Source: Arenibacter algicola
Lineage (GTDB): Bacteria; Bacteroidota; Bacteroidia; Flavobacteriales; Flavobacteriaceae
Direction of reading: 5' to 3'
DNA length: 64,000 nucleotides
NCBI RefSeq assembly: GCF_018860365.1
Contig: NZ_JAHKPO010000027.1
Span: 124,797 to 188,796, forward strand
The position numbers were made by a program, and so were the translations under genes. Numbering within the stretch: position 1 is the first letter of the stretch; every line of letters starts with the position of its first letter. Below the pieces are notes generated by a model. The model was not told the DNA's origin, ran no database searches, and saw nothing but the letters and a program-made list of their open reading frames with translations. Shown here in pieces: positions 1-9,048 of this stretch.

Positions 1-852
1 ATTATCCAATTCCTTTTCCCAAAGTTGTGATGCTCCCTGCCAGTCCCCATTTTCCACTAACACACAAGCCTGTTCGAAATTGGTGGTGCCACGAACAAAA
101 TATGATCTCTCAACACTGTTTTCGAACGGTAATAGTCGCTGTCCATAGTTGCTGCCCGTGGCCTTGCTCTGTTCCACAAGGGTTTCCTTTCTGCCCTCTA
201 TGGCCTTATAAGCCTCTAAAGGATTGGTGCCTTTCCCCTTGGATATAATTTGATCGTTAAATACTATCTCATCAATAATTTCCTTTGATTTTGGATAGTA
301 TATTTTCCATCCATTTTCAATAAGGGTTTCCAAGGTAAGCTCTTGGGCCGGTACCTTTACCTTCACCCTCATGAGGTTTGGTTGCATCATAGATGTTTTC
401 TTTATGGATACTGTGGTTTCCGTATCAAAAAAGGCCATAGAAAATATGGCATCCACATCGTACGCATTACAAATGTTTTCGACAGAGGTCCATGAAATAG
501 AATCGTTTACCATCTCAAAATGCAAAATTTCTTGAGGTACCGAATCCAGGATTTTAATAGTTTCAAAACGATTGTCCTTTAGCAATTCGTTGAACAATCC
601 TGTAAGGGCAGCATTCCTCCCCTGCTCCAAAAGCCATTGCTCTTCGGCGGCCACCATTCTGTTAAGGCCTGTTTCATCCTCTTCTACCTCTGGTCGTATG
701 CTCCTATTAACGATGCCTATCCTTTTAATTTTTTGAGAAATATGTACAGGTGAAGGTTCCATGGTTTGAAGTACAATTTCTTTAGTGGAACCGCAACCTA
801 CAGTTAAAGCTATAAGGCTAAATAAAAAAAACTGGAAACAAAACTTGCTCAT
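1..852 (-). CDS. Lipoprotein of the DUF6340 type (C-terminus outside the window)
   Basis: The frame is open from ATG at 852 to the window edge, giving 284 codons with the C-terminus missing. The N-terminus has a hydrophobic stretch ending in a lipobox (LTVGC, Cys20), so it is a predicted lipoprotein; no acidic/lysine export signal follows the Cys, which suggests a periplasm-facing location. The body aligns clearly with the next gene (1162-2211): shared patterns include KRIGIVNRS, the VDAIFSMAFFDT segment, VKVPAQELTLETLI, and the SYFVRGT and GDWQGA patterns leading into a TPR-like end. I believe this matches the Bacteroidota lipoprotein family catalogued as DUF6340, of unknown function. It is the downstream member of a tandem pair, separated from its paralog by 309 bp that contain a terminator. 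Confidence 0.8.
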   Translation of the reverse strand, partial: MSKFCFQFFLFSLIALTVGCGSTKEIVLQTMEPSPVHISQKIKRIGIVNRSIRPEVEEDETGLNRMVAAEEQWLLEQGRNAALTGLFNELLKDNRFETIKILDSVPQEILHFEMVNDSISWTSVENICNAYDVDAIFSMAFFDTETTVSIKKTSMMQPNLMRVKVKVPAQELTLETLIENGWKIYYPKSKEIIDEIVFNDQIISKGKGTNPLEAYKAIEGRKETLVEQSKATGSNYGQRLLPFENSVERSYFVRGTTNFEQACVLVENGDWQGASQLWEKELDN

Positions 853-1161
853 GCTTTGTAAAATAAATTCGATCTTAAAAAAAATTAGACGTAATATCAT
901 AACCTTTGTAAAACTCATTTTATAGGGGAAATATTGTCCATTCTCCCCTAAACCATTGAATTTTAGGGCTATTTTGCCTTTTTTTCAGGAAAATTGCCTT
1001 TGTAACAGCGTTTTTGATTTAGTTTTAGAAACATTGCCGAAACTGTAGTTTTGTTAAAAGAATATGTATTTAATTAAAAAAGTCCGTTTCCAATTTTATG
1101 GATAACGGACTTTTAAGTTGTTATATTCCAATGAAATATTCCTTATAGAGGACAGTTAAGT
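853..1161. other. 309-bp intergenic gap between tandem lipoprotein genes
   Basis: Apart from the terminator of the upstream paralog (1076-1114), I see no gene, tRNA or repeat. It must hold the promoter of the gene starting at 852, but I could not assign a convincing promoter box. Confidence 0.5.
1076..1114 (-). terminator. Rho-independent terminator of the 1162-2211 gene
   Basis: AAAAGTCCGTT (1078-1088) pairs with AACGGACTTTT (1104-1114). The loop carries an additional TCCA/TGGA pairing. On the minus strand the stem is followed by a T run, which fits termination of the lipoprotein gene that ends at 1162. Confidence 0.75.
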
Positions 1162-2211
1162 TTATCGCGATGCTTGTTGCTCCAAGACTTCATTTTGTGA
1201 TAATCGGTATTTAAGAATATTTAAATATCTAAGCGCATCCTTATTATCATAATCCGCGTAAGACTTTGAAGCCCAATCCATGGCGGCATTCAAATCCCCG
1301 TTGATCTCATTTATTATCGCCATATTGTAGCAGGCCCTTCCTGCAATTTTCGACTTGGAATTACCCAATTCTTTTTCCCAAAGTTGGGCAGCACCTTGCC
1401 AATCCCCGGTTTGTGCCCTTCTTTTGGCCACTACGAAATTGTCGGTTCCACGTACAAAGTAGTCCCTAGTGATCCTATGTCTATATGGGGATATCCTGGA
1501 CCCATAGGCATAACCAATATTTTTGCTTAACTCTTCAACAGCTTCGTTCCTGCGAGCTACGGCTTCTATTGCCTTTACCGGGTTAATACCTCTTCCTGAG
1601 GATACCAAATGGTCTGTGTACATAAATTCGTCCACGATTTGTCTGGTACGGGGGTTATAGATACGCCATCCATTTTTTATAAGTGTGTTCAGAGTGACTT
1701 CATGGGCCGGTACCGACACTTTAACTCCCAAACTATTGGGAAGTTGCATTACGGATGGTTTATAGGAAACCTGTGTATCCGTATCATAAAATGCCAAGGA
1801 AAAAATAGCATCAACACCGTTGGCCGCACAAATCTCTTCTATTGTCTCCCAGGACAAGCTGGCCGGAAAGACATCCAGTCCTTTTCTTATTTCAGTTTCG
1901 TTATCCAAAATAAGTATTTCTTCGAACCTTCCTGTGCCTGCCAATTCATCGGACAAAGCGTTAATGGCAACTTCGGCCCCTTTTTTATCGAGATTAAGTC
2001 CTTCGGCGGACAATATCTGGTCTATTTTGTCAATTTGCTTATTGCCTTCAGAAGGCAAACTTCTATTAATAATACCTATTCTCTGTATATCATTGGGAAG
2101 ATGCACTATGGCTGGTTCTGTGGCTCCCATCGTTAAATTATTGGTGGCACTACAGGACATTAATAAAATTCCTATACCAATATATCCGAGTATTAATTTA
2201 TGGTTTTTCAT
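1162..2211 (-). CDS. DUF6340-type lipoprotein with TPR-like C-terminus
   Basis: A 349-residue predicted lipoprotein: the signal segment ends at LLMSC (Cys20). The middle part has conserved blocks shared with the 1-852 gene (RIGIINRS, VDAIFSLAFYDT, GWRIYNPRTRQIVDEF, YFVRGTDNF). The C-terminal 90 residues (GDWQGAAQLWEKEL and ACYNMAIINEINGDLNAAMDWA) look like two TPR-like helical hairpins. Function is unknown; the family is Bacteroidota-specific as far as I know. No acidic export signal follows the Cys, so the periplasmic face is likely. It sits upstream of its paralog on the same strand and has its own terminator, so the two are probably transcribed separately. Confidence 0.85.
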   Translation of the reverse strand: MKNHKLILGYIGIGILLMSCSATNNLTMGATEPAIVHLPNDIQRIGIINRSLPSEGNKQIDKIDQILSAEGLNLDKKGAEVAINALSDELAGTGRFEEILILDNETEIRKGLDVFPASLSWETIEEICAANGVDAIFSLAFYDTDTQVSYKPSVMQLPNSLGVKVSVPAHEVTLNTLIKNGWRIYNPRTRQIVDEFMYTDHLVSSGRGINPVKAIEAVARRNEAVEELSKNIGYAYGSRISPYRHRITRDYFVRGTDNFVVAKRRAQTGDWQGAAQLWEKELGNSKSKIAGRACYNMAIINEINGDLNAAMDWASKSYADYDNKDALRYLNILKYRLSQNEVLEQQASR

Positions 2212-2452
2212 GTGGTGGTTTTAATGGTTACTAAACAAAACTATTGTAATAGCCTAGCTATAAAACATATACTGTGCCAAAAATATTGTTCTAGGAACCA
2301 ACATTCCTCTACTTTTCTATAGTTTGGTCAGGTCTTTAGACTAAAAAAAGGTGGACCATGGCAACAAATACATGCATTTACAGTCTTCCCATATTGCACC
2401 TATTCCTTACCTTTGAAGGTTATAAATCCTTATGGAAAGGAAAATTGAATAA

Positions 2453-4624
2453 ATGAATAAAATAAGTTCAAAAACGCTTCAAGATCTCGAGTTTAATACC
2501 GTTCTACTGCAATTGGCTGCCCGATGCACCACAGAGCTCGGAAAGGAACAGGTAACTAATTTGGAACCAATATCCGAGAAAACCGAATTATTGGACGTTT
2601 TGGGACAGACTTCCGAGTATTTGGCCTCCTACTCCAACGACAATAGGATTCCCAATCATAACTTTGATGCCATTAATTCGGAGTTGAAACTCCTTAAAAT
2701 TGAGAATACCACTTTGGAAGTAGGTGGATTCAAGAAAATAGGTTCCATTTGTACCACAGTTGCAACCCATATTAAGTTCTTTTTAAAATTTAAGGAGTAC
2801 TATCCCCTGCTTTATGCCGTTTCCGATAGTGTTACCCTGAATACTGAAATTCCTCGAAATATTGAGGCTGTCATAGATAAATTTGGGGAAATAAAGGATA
2901 ATGCCTCCAACAACCTACAAAATATCCGTTCTCAAATGGTTGTGGTTAAGGGCAAAATAAATCAAAGTTTTGCCACTGCGCTCAATACCTATCACGCCTC
3001 GGAACTTTTGGACGAGATCAGGGAATCCGTTGTAGATAATAGACGGGTACTTGCCGTAAAGAGCATGTATCGAAAAAAAGTAAAGGGAGCCGTTATGGGA
3101 ACCTCCAAAACTGGAAGTATTGTCTACATTGAACCGGAGGCTACCCTTAGGTACAGTAGGGAACTCGGGAACCTGGAATTCGAGGAACGGGAGGAGATAC
3201 AAAAAATACTGAACGATCTAACCAACCGTATACGGCCTTTTGCGCCTGAATTATATGCTTATCAAGATTTTCTGGTTCATATCGACATTACGGCGTCCAA
3301 AGCAAAATATGCTCTGGAAATGGATGCTCTCTTGCCAGAAATTAGTGAAAATAGGGAGCTTTATTTAAGGGATGCCTATCATCCCTTGTTGTTTTTGAGC
3401 AATAAATACAAAAAAGAAAAAACATATCCACAAACCATTGCCCTGCATCCCGAGAACAGAATTATCGTTATATCGGGACCTAATGCCGGGGGAAAAAGTA
3501 TTACCCTGAAAACCATTGGTCTTTTACAGGTAATGCTGCAGAGCGGTTTGTTGATCCCAGTACATGAGCGGTCCAAGGTCTGTTTATTCGATAATGTACT
3601 GACCGATATTGGGGACAACCAATCCATAGAAAACCATCTCAGCACCTATAGTTACCGATTGAAGAACATGAATTATTTCTTGCGTAGATGCAACGACAAG
3701 ACCCTTTTTCTGATCGATGAATTTGGAACCGGGAGTGATCCGGAATTGGGTGGTGCCCTGGCCGAGACTTTCTTGGAGGTGTTCTATGAAAGAGGTGCCT
3801 ACGGGGTTATTACCACCCATTATGCCAATCTGAAACTATTGGCCAATGAATTGCCCCATGTTACCAATGCCAATATGCTTTTTGATGGAAAATCGTTGGA
3901 ACCCACTTATCAATTGGTATTGGGACAGGCCGGTAGTTCCTTTACTTTTGAAGTGGCACAAAAGAATGGCATTCCCTATAGCCTCATAAACAAGGCTAAA
4001 AAGAAAATAGAGCGCGGTAAGGTCCGTTTTGATGCCACCATTGCCAAACTTCAAAAGGAGCGTAGTAAAATGGAGAAAACCGGTTCCAGGCTTCAAGAAG
4101 AGGAATCCAAGGCCAGGACGGAAGCCCAAAAATTGGAGGACCTTAATTCCAAGATCAAATCCAAATTGGAAAACTATCAGGAACTGTACGACCATAACCA
4201 ACGGATGATCTATTTGGGAAATAAGGTAAATACGGCTGCGGAAAAATATTTTCAGGATAAAAAGAAGCGTAATTTGGTTTCTGAATTGATACGTATTGTG
4301 GAAACCGAGAATAGTAAGCGCAAAAAACAAACTGTAAAAGAAGTAAAGGCCCAAAAGGAAAAGAAGGCCAAGGTAGAACAAGAGGTGATAAAAAAGGTGG
4401 AGGTAATCCGCGAAAAGAAAAAAGTTGAGAAAAAGAAAGCCGAAGTAAAGGAAAAAAATAAGCCACGTCCGGTATTTAAAGTAGGCGACCGTGTACGCCT
4501 TATGGATGGAAAGGCCGTAGGTAGTATAGATAGTTTGGAAAAGAACAAAGCTATTGTCAACTATGGTATTTTTACCACTAATGTTGCGGTAGACCAACTG
4601 GAATTGGTAGAAAGAAAAATGTAA
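2453..4624 (+). CDS. mutS2: MutS2-type ATPase lacking the Smr domain
   Basis: A 723-residue MutS2 homolog: N-terminal MutS core (about 1-310), then a P-loop ATPase with Walker A GPNAGGKS (342-349) and Walker B LFLIDEFGTGSDP (Asp422, Glu423), then a long lysine/glutamate-rich coiled coil (about 510-670) and a KOW-like end (KVGDRVRL to the C-terminus). MutS2 proteins act on branched DNA or, in Bacillus, on collided ribosomes. In the classic family the KOW-like part is followed by a C-terminal Smr nuclease domain; here the protein stops right after it. The reading frame is intact to a normal stop, so this is a short form of the family, not a frameshift. The DCC-family gene follows after 17 bp. 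Confidence 0.92.
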   Translation: MNKISSKTLQDLEFNTVLLQLAARCTTELGKEQVTNLEPISEKTELLDVLGQTSEYLASYSNDNRIPNHNFDAINSELKLLKIENTTLEVGGFKKIGSICTTVATHIKFFLKFKEYYPLLYAVSDSVTLNTEIPRNIEAVIDKFGEIKDNASNNLQNIRSQMVVVKGKINQSFATALNTYHASELLDEIRESVVDNRRVLAVKSMYRKKVKGAVMGTSKTGSIVYIEPEATLRYSRELGNLEFEEREEIQKILNDLTNRIRPFAPELYAYQDFLVHIDITASKAKYALEMDALLPEISENRELYLRDAYHPLLFLSNKYKKEKTYPQTIALHPENRIIVISGPNAGGKSITLKTIGLLQVMLQSGLLIPVHERSKVCLFDNVLTDIGDNQSIENHLSTYSYRLKNMNYFLRRCNDKTLFLIDEFGTGSDPELGGALAETFLEVFYERGAYGVITTHYANLKLLANELPHVTNANMLFDGKSLEPTYQLVLGQAGSSFTFEVAQKNGIPYSLINKAKKKIERGKVRFDATIAKLQKERSKMEKTGSRLQEEESKARTEAQKLEDLNSKIKSKLENYQELYDHNQRMIYLGNKVNTAAEKYFQDKKKRNLVSELIRIVETENSKRKKQTVKEVKAQKEKKAKVEQEVIKKVEVIREKKKVEKKKAEVKEKNKPRPVFKVGDRVRLMDGKAVGSIDSLEKNKAIVNYGIFTTNVAVDQLELVERKM

Positions 4625-4641
4625 AAAGTGGTTGGACCACT

Positions 4642-5052
4642 ATGGAAATGATTGAAAATAATAAAATAATTCTCTTTGACGGAGTTTGCAACCTTTGCAA
4701 TAGTTCTGTCCAGTACGTTATTAAACACGATAAAAGCAATGCGTATAAGTTTGCAGCACTGCAAAGCGAAATTGGAAAGAATTTAGTTAAAGAACGCGGG
4801 ATAGATACCTCCCAGATCGATTCCATTATTCTAATAGAGCCAGGTGTGGCCTATTACACCAAATCTACCGCAGCCCTTAAAATTGCCCAGTCTTTTGGAG
4901 GAGTCTGGCAGTTGACAAGCGTGTTCGAATGGATACCCGAAAAAATAAGAAACTGGGTGTATGACTATATTGCCAAGAACAGGTATAAATGGTATGGTAA
5001 AAAGGATGCCTGTATGATTCCCACTCCGGAACTAAAATCTAAGTTTTTATAA
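4642..5052 (+). CDS. DCC-family (DUF393) thiol-disulfide oxidoreductase-like protein
   Basis: A 136-residue protein with the family hallmark FDGVCNLC near its start: a CxxC pair at Cys16 and Cys19. Family members are called thiol-disulfide oxidoreductase-like on the basis of this motif, but the reaction is not established. No signal peptide or membrane segment, so cytosolic. Further conserved segments are the FAALQS motif and the YYTKSTAAL and WIPEKIRNWVYDYIAKNRY patterns. It lies 17 bp after mutS2 on the same strand and could be cotranscribed. Met1 is one option; the ATG two codons later (4648) is equally possible. Confidence 0.85.
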   Translation: MEMIENNKIILFDGVCNLCNSSVQYVIKHDKSNAYKFAALQSEIGKNLVKERGIDTSQIDSIILIEPGVAYYTKSTAALKIAQSFGGVWQLTSVFEWIPEKIRNWVYDYIAKNRYKWYGKKDACMIPTPELKSKFL

Positions 5053-5143
5053 CAGGAAAAGTACCTTCTTAGCCCATTTGGAAATTTTATTACTTAACGA
5101 GATAAATGTAAATTTGTAATTATCAATAAACTCAATTTAAATT

Positions 5144-6541
5144 ATGGAATACCGTATAGAAAAGGATACCATGGGCGAGGTTAAAGTGCCGTCCAACAGA
5201 TATTGGGGAGCTCAAACCGAACGCTCGAGAAATAATTTTAAAATTGGTCCGGCGGCATCAATGCCCTTGGATGTAGTTTATGGATTTGCCTATTTAAAAA
5301 AAGCGGCGGCCTACGCTAATTTTGAGTTGGGGGTACTTTCTGAGGAGAAAAGAGATCGAATTGCCCAAGTATGCGATGAAATTTTAGATGGTAAGCACGA
5401 TGATCAATTTCCTTTGGTAATATGGCAAACCGGCTCGGGGACCCAAAGCAACATGAACGTTAACGAGGTTATCGCCAATAGGGCCCATGAATTGGCTGGG
5501 AAAAAGATAGGGGAAGGTGAAAAAACGATTCAACCCAATGATGATGTAAATAAATCGCAGTCTTCCAACGATACTTTTCCTACCGGAATGCATATCGCGG
5601 CCTATAAAAAGATTGTTGAAGTTACCATACCGGGAATTACGCAACTTAGGAATACGTTGGATAAAAAATCCAAGGAATTTGCCAAGGTGGTAAAAATAGG
5701 GCGAACGCATTTAATGGATGCCACTCCCCTAACCTTGGGCCAAGAAATTTCCGGTTATGTTTCCCAACTGGATCATGGACTAAAAGCTTTGGACAATACC
5801 TTGGATCATTTGAGTGAATTGGCGCTTGGAGGTACTGCCGTAGGAACCGGTTTAAATGCTCCCAAAGGTTATGATGTATTGGTTTCACAATATATAGCCA
5901 GATTTACCGGACTACCCTTTAAAACTGCTGACAACAAGTTTGAGGCCTTGGCATCCCATGATGCCATAGTAGAAACACATGGTGCCTTAAAGCAATTGGC
6001 GGTAAGTCTAAATAAAATAGCCAATGATATAAGAATGATGGCTTCCGGACCAAGATCAGGAATCGGTGAAATTATTATTCCCGCGAACGAACCAGGTAGT
6101 TCTATTATGCCCGGAAAAGTAAATCCAACACAATGTGAGGCGCTGACCATGGTTTGTGCCCAAGTGATGGGGAACGATGTAGCCATAACCGTAGGTGGAA
6201 CCCAAGGGCATTATGAACTAAATGTTTTTAAACCTATGATGGCAGCGAACATATTGCAATCTGCCCAACTTATAGGGGATGCCTGTGTTAGTTTCGACGA
6301 GAATTGTGCCGTAGGTATAGAACCTAACCACGATGTAATTAAGCAACTTTTGAACAATTCCTTAATGTTGGTTACGGCCCTGAACACTAAAATAGGTTAT
6401 TACAAGGCTGCGGAAATTGCCAATACTGCCCATAAAAATGGTACTACTTTAAAGGAAGAGGCTATTAATTTAGGATATGTAACCGCTGAAGAATATGATG
6501 AGTGGGTAAAACCTGAAGATATGGTAGGTACCTTGGATTAA
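5144..6541 (+). CDS. fumC: Class II fumarate hydratase
   Basis: A 465-residue fumarase C, converting fumarate to malate in the TCA cycle. Length fits the family. The superfamily signature [11 protein letters not shown] is at about 318-328, and the substrate-binding patterns [26 protein letters not shown] and [14 protein letters not shown] are all present, with TAVGTGLN and [11 protein letters not shown] further on. It is cytosolic with no odd features. A TAnnTTTG box lies 28 bp upstream of the ATG (TAAATTTG, 5109-5116), although no well-spaced -33 TTG was found. A strong terminator follows at 6561-6592. Confidence 0.97.
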   Translation: MEYRIEKDTMGEVKVPSNRYWGAQTERSRNNFKIGPAASMPLDVVYGFAYLKKAAAYANFELGVLSEEKRDRIAQVCDEILDGKHDDQFPLVIWQTGSGTQSNMNVNEVIANRAHELAGKKIGEGEKTIQPNDDVNKSQSSNDTFPTGMHIAAYKKIVEVTIPGITQLRNTLDKKSKEFAKVVKIGRTHLMDATPLTLGQEISGYVSQLDHGLKALDNTLDHLSELALGGTAVGTGLNAPKGYDVLVSQYIARFTGLPFKTADNKFEALASHDAIVETHGALKQLAVSLNKIANDIRMMASGPRSGIGEIIIPANEPGSSIMPGKVNPTQCEALTMVCAQVMGNDVAITVGGTQGHYELNVFKPMMAANILQSAQLIGDACVSFDENCAVGIEPNHDVIKQLLNNSLMLVTALNTKIGYYKAAEIANTAHKNGTTLKEEAINLGYVTAEEYDEWVKPEDMVGTLD

Positions 6542-6560
6542 TACTTGAAGTCAATAATTA

Positions 6561-6592
6561 AAAAAGGCCAATCCCGAAAGATTGGCCTTTTT
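6561..6592. terminator. Bidirectional terminator between convergent fumC and coiled-coil gene
   Basis: A near-perfect 13-bp stem, AAAAAGGCCAATC (6561-6573) with its complement at 6580-6592, around a 6-nt loop. It has A run and T run on both sides, serving fumC on the plus strand and the 6613-7500 gene on the minus strand. Confidence 0.9.
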
Positions 6593-6612
6593 ATTTAAAT
6601 GGATAGTGTTCC

Positions 6613-7500
6613 TTATTTTAATTGAAACTTGGAAGTCCCCAATAATTTTAAATTGTTATCATAAACATTTACCATATAATTCCCTTTTTGAAATTCACTT
6701 GCTGGCTTGTTAATGAAATCACATACGTCCAAAGAGCGGTTCTCATAGTAGAATTCCGTTCCTTTACTGTAAGTTACAGAAGCGCCGGAATCACTTGTTT
6801 TAGAGAAACTTTCTCCCAATACATTTCCTTGTGGATCCAAAACCTCAATAAAGAATTGTCTGTCACCAGCTTGAGCAATTACGTTGTCTGCAACAGTGAA
6901 ACAAACTTTTAATTTGTCGGTAGCCTTAGCTCTAGAAGTAGAAACCAATTTTCCGCTTGTTCTTTCCTTAACTGCATCTACAGAAAATTTGGATAAATTT
7001 AAAGCTGAACCTTTGGAAACAACATCTGCCAACTGAGTGTTCTGTACTACTAAGGAATCATTGAAAACTGTTTGTTTTTCCAATTCAACATAGGTACTGT
7101 CCCTTTGCATGGCCAAGAAAGTATTGGATCTGGTTAAAGAATCTACTTTTCTTATTAATTGCTCTCTTTCTTTGGTCAAGATACCTACTTGCTTTCTGTA
7201 ACGATAAAGACTGGCAATATCGGCTTTCATGGTCTTAACGGAATCAATGTATTTTGCAATGTTATCCCTAGCAGAAACCAATTCTTCATTGGTAGCGTTG
7301 CTTTCCAAGATAGCTTTGTCATACTCTGATTTTAAACTGGTCAAATCTTCAACAACCAATTCTTTTTCTTTTGTAAGTAATGCAGTGTTCTTTTGTTTAT
7401 CCTGATATAAACTTACTGTGTAAATGATTACCCCAAGTAAAATTACACCTAATAAACCTGCAATAACCTTCAATCCATTATTACTTTTTGTTTCAGTCAT
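6613..7500 (-). CDS. Membrane-anchored coiled-coil protein of unknown function
   Basis: A 295-residue protein. Residues about 10-31 form one membrane segment (VIAGLLGVILLGVIIYTVSLY) close to the N-terminus. About 35-150 is a charged coiled coil (repeated K/E/L/D heptads). The C-terminal half is globular and beta-rich (VCFTVADNVIAQAGDRQFFIEVLDPQGNVLGE, NYMVNVYDNNLKLLGTSKFQLK). The topology suggests an inner-membrane protein with the coiled coil and beta domain in the periplasm. Homologous-looking proteins are common in Flavobacteriaceae without a function. It shares a bidirectional terminator with fumC and is probably monocistronic. Confidence 0.8.
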   Translation of the reverse strand: MTETKSNNGLKVIAGLLGVILLGVIIYTVSLYQDKQKNTALLTKEKELVVEDLTSLKSEYDKAILESNATNEELVSARDNIAKYIDSVKTMKADIASLYRYRKQVGILTKEREQLIRKVDSLTRSNTFLAMQRDSTYVELEKQTVFNDSLVVQNTQLADVVSKGSALNLSKFSVDAVKERTSGKLVSTSRAKATDKLKVCFTVADNVIAQAGDRQFFIEVLDPQGNVLGESFSKTSDSGASVTYSKGTEFYYENRSLDVCDFINKPASEFQKGNYMVNVYDNNLKLLGTSKFQLK

Positions 7501-7673
7501 AATTGTAATTATTAATTATTTAATTTTTTTTTAACCTTAAAATTATTTGTTTGTAACACTCTATATACGATCAGGTTTGGATTTTAGATTTTTTTAGTTA
7601 AAAAAAATTAACATATCTTCCAAATAATACAAAATGCTTACCTTAACTTTATGGGTATATTGATTTAATACAG

Positions 7674-8138
7674 ATGGATTTAAACATAATTCCCTTTGAA
7701 TCCCAATATGCCAAGAGGTTTAAGGAGCTTAATGTAGCTTGGTTGGAGAAGTACTTTTATGTGGAACCAAAGGACACCTTTCTTTTGGAAAATTGTGAAT
7801 CCAGCATTATTGATAAGGGTGGATATATTTATTTTGCAAAGTACAAGGACAAAATAGTTGGATGTTTTGCATTGATAGAATTGGGAACCGACGAATATGA
7901 ATTGGGTAAAATGGCTGTAGACCCAAATTATCAGGGATTAAAAATTGGTCAAGCCCTTCTTCGTTTTGCTATTGATCTAGCGAAACAAAACACCTGGAAG
8001 AAATTAATTTTATACTCCAGCACCAAATTGGAAAACGCCCTTTATATTTATAGAAAGTATGGTTTTAAAGAAATTGAAATCGAAAAAAATCTCCCTTATG
8101 CCAGGAGCGACATTAAAATGGAATTATTAATAATTTAA
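7674..8138 (+). CDS. GNAT-family N-acetyltransferase
   Basis: A 154-residue single-domain acetyltransferase. The acetyl-CoA binding motif A is visible as LGKMAVDPNYQGLKIGQALL (about 78-96), with the QGLKIG variant of the R/QxxGxG/A loop at 87-92. The C-terminal block YIYRKYGFKEIEIE is also typical of GNATs. The substrate cannot be told from sequence. It is cytosolic. The lipoprotein at 8151 begins 12 bp after the stop, so the two may be one transcript, although their roles show no obvious link. Confidence 0.88.
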   Translation: MDLNIIPFESQYAKRFKELNVAWLEKYFYVEPKDTFLLENCESSIIDKGGYIYFAKYKDKIVGCFALIELGTDEYELGKMAVDPNYQGLKIGQALLRFAIDLAKQNTWKKLILYSSTKLENALYIYRKYGFKEIEIEKNLPYARSDIKMELLII

Positions 8139-8150
8139 AATACGCTAATT

Positions 8151-8951
8151 ATGCGCCATTCAAAACACCTTATTATAACAGCTTTATTTATGGGTCTATT
8201 GACTATGGGATGTAAGGAGAAATCCAAGTCCAGTCAAGAAAAAGCGGAAGCAATAGGCCTAAAGACGGAAAATACGTTTTCTAGTATTGATATCACGCCA
8301 ATAGAACACGCTACTGCGGTTTTGGATTGGGATGGTACCATAATATATGTAGATCCCGTTGGAGGCAAGGATGCCTTTGCCAGTGTCGAGGAGCCAGACC
8401 TTATATTGATTACCGACATTCATGGTGACCATTTTAGCTTGGAAACACTGCAGGCTTTAAATACCGGTAAGGCCAAAATAATTGTCCCACAAGCAGTAGC
8501 CGATAAGATTCCAGCCGAATTTACTCCACAACTGGATATTTTAAATAATGGGGAAGCTAAAGAACGTTATGGTATCAACATTGAAGCGATACCTATGTAC
8601 AACCTACGTGAAGAAGCTAAGGATTTTCACACTAAAGGAAGAGGTAATGGGTATGTGCTCAGTAAAAATAATGAACGCATATATTTTTCCGGGGATACCG
8701 AGGATATTCCTGAAATGCGGGCCTTACAGAATATAGATAAGGCCTTTGTATGCATGAACCTTCCCTATACTATGACTGTAGAAAGTGCTGCGGATGCCGT
8801 ACTGGAATTTAAACCTAAGCAGGTCTATCCCTATCATTATAGAGGAAAGCCCGATGTTGGGGATGTGGCCAAATTTAAGGCGTTGGTAAATGATAAGAAT
8901 CCCAATATTGAGGTAGTACAATTGGATTGGTATCCCAAGGAAGATTATTAA
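8151..8951 (+). CDS. Metallo-beta-lactamase-fold hydrolase, lipoprotein
   Basis: A 266-residue protein with a lipobox ending in Cys21 (LLTMGC), followed by KEKSKSS. The fold belongs to the metallo-beta-lactamase superfamily: VLDWDGTIIYVDPVGG, the metal motif TDIHGDHF (Asp89, His91, Asp93, His94) and YFSGDTEDIPEM. The first His of the usual HxHxDH is replaced by Asp, as in related secreted members I have seen in Bacteroidota, so metal loading may differ. The C-terminal YPYHYRGKPDVGD contains another candidate ligand. Substrate unknown. It lies 12 bp downstream of the acetyltransferase and is followed by a strong bidirectional terminator. Confidence 0.85.
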   Translation: MRHSKHLIITALFMGLLTMGCKEKSKSSQEKAEAIGLKTENTFSSIDITPIEHATAVLDWDGTIIYVDPVGGKDAFASVEEPDLILITDIHGDHFSLETLQALNTGKAKIIVPQAVADKIPAEFTPQLDILNNGEAKERYGINIEAIPMYNLREEAKDFHTKGRGNGYVLSKNNERIYFSGDTEDIPEMRALQNIDKAFVCMNLPYTMTVESAADAVLEFKPKQVYPYHYRGKPDVGDVAKFKALVNDKNPNIEVVQLDWYPKEDY

Positions 8952-8986
8952 GGGTCTTACAGTACCAGGGGTCTCTATTTGTTAAA

Positions 8987-9032
8987 AATAATACGCTGTT
9001 GTCACAATTTCTTGTGGCAACAGCGTATTATT
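8987..9032. terminator. Bidirectional terminator between the MBL lipoprotein and ettA
   Basis: A 15-bp perfect stem, AATAATACGCTGTTG (8987-9001) with its complement at 9018-9032. The inner ACAA/TTGT bases extend the pairing. It lies between two convergent genes. Confidence 0.88.
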
Positions 9033-9048
9033 AAATAGGTCAATTGAA

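Noticed and set aside
27..248. Plus-strand frame at the window edge
   Set aside because: Opposite to the partial lipoprotein gene, no homology; the minus-strand gene is well supported by its paralog.
3836..4597. Long antisense frame (253 codons) inside mutS2
   Set aside because: It is the complement of the lysine/glutamate-rich coiled coil of MutS2, giving an artificial hydrophobic Phe/Leu/Tyr-rich sequence.
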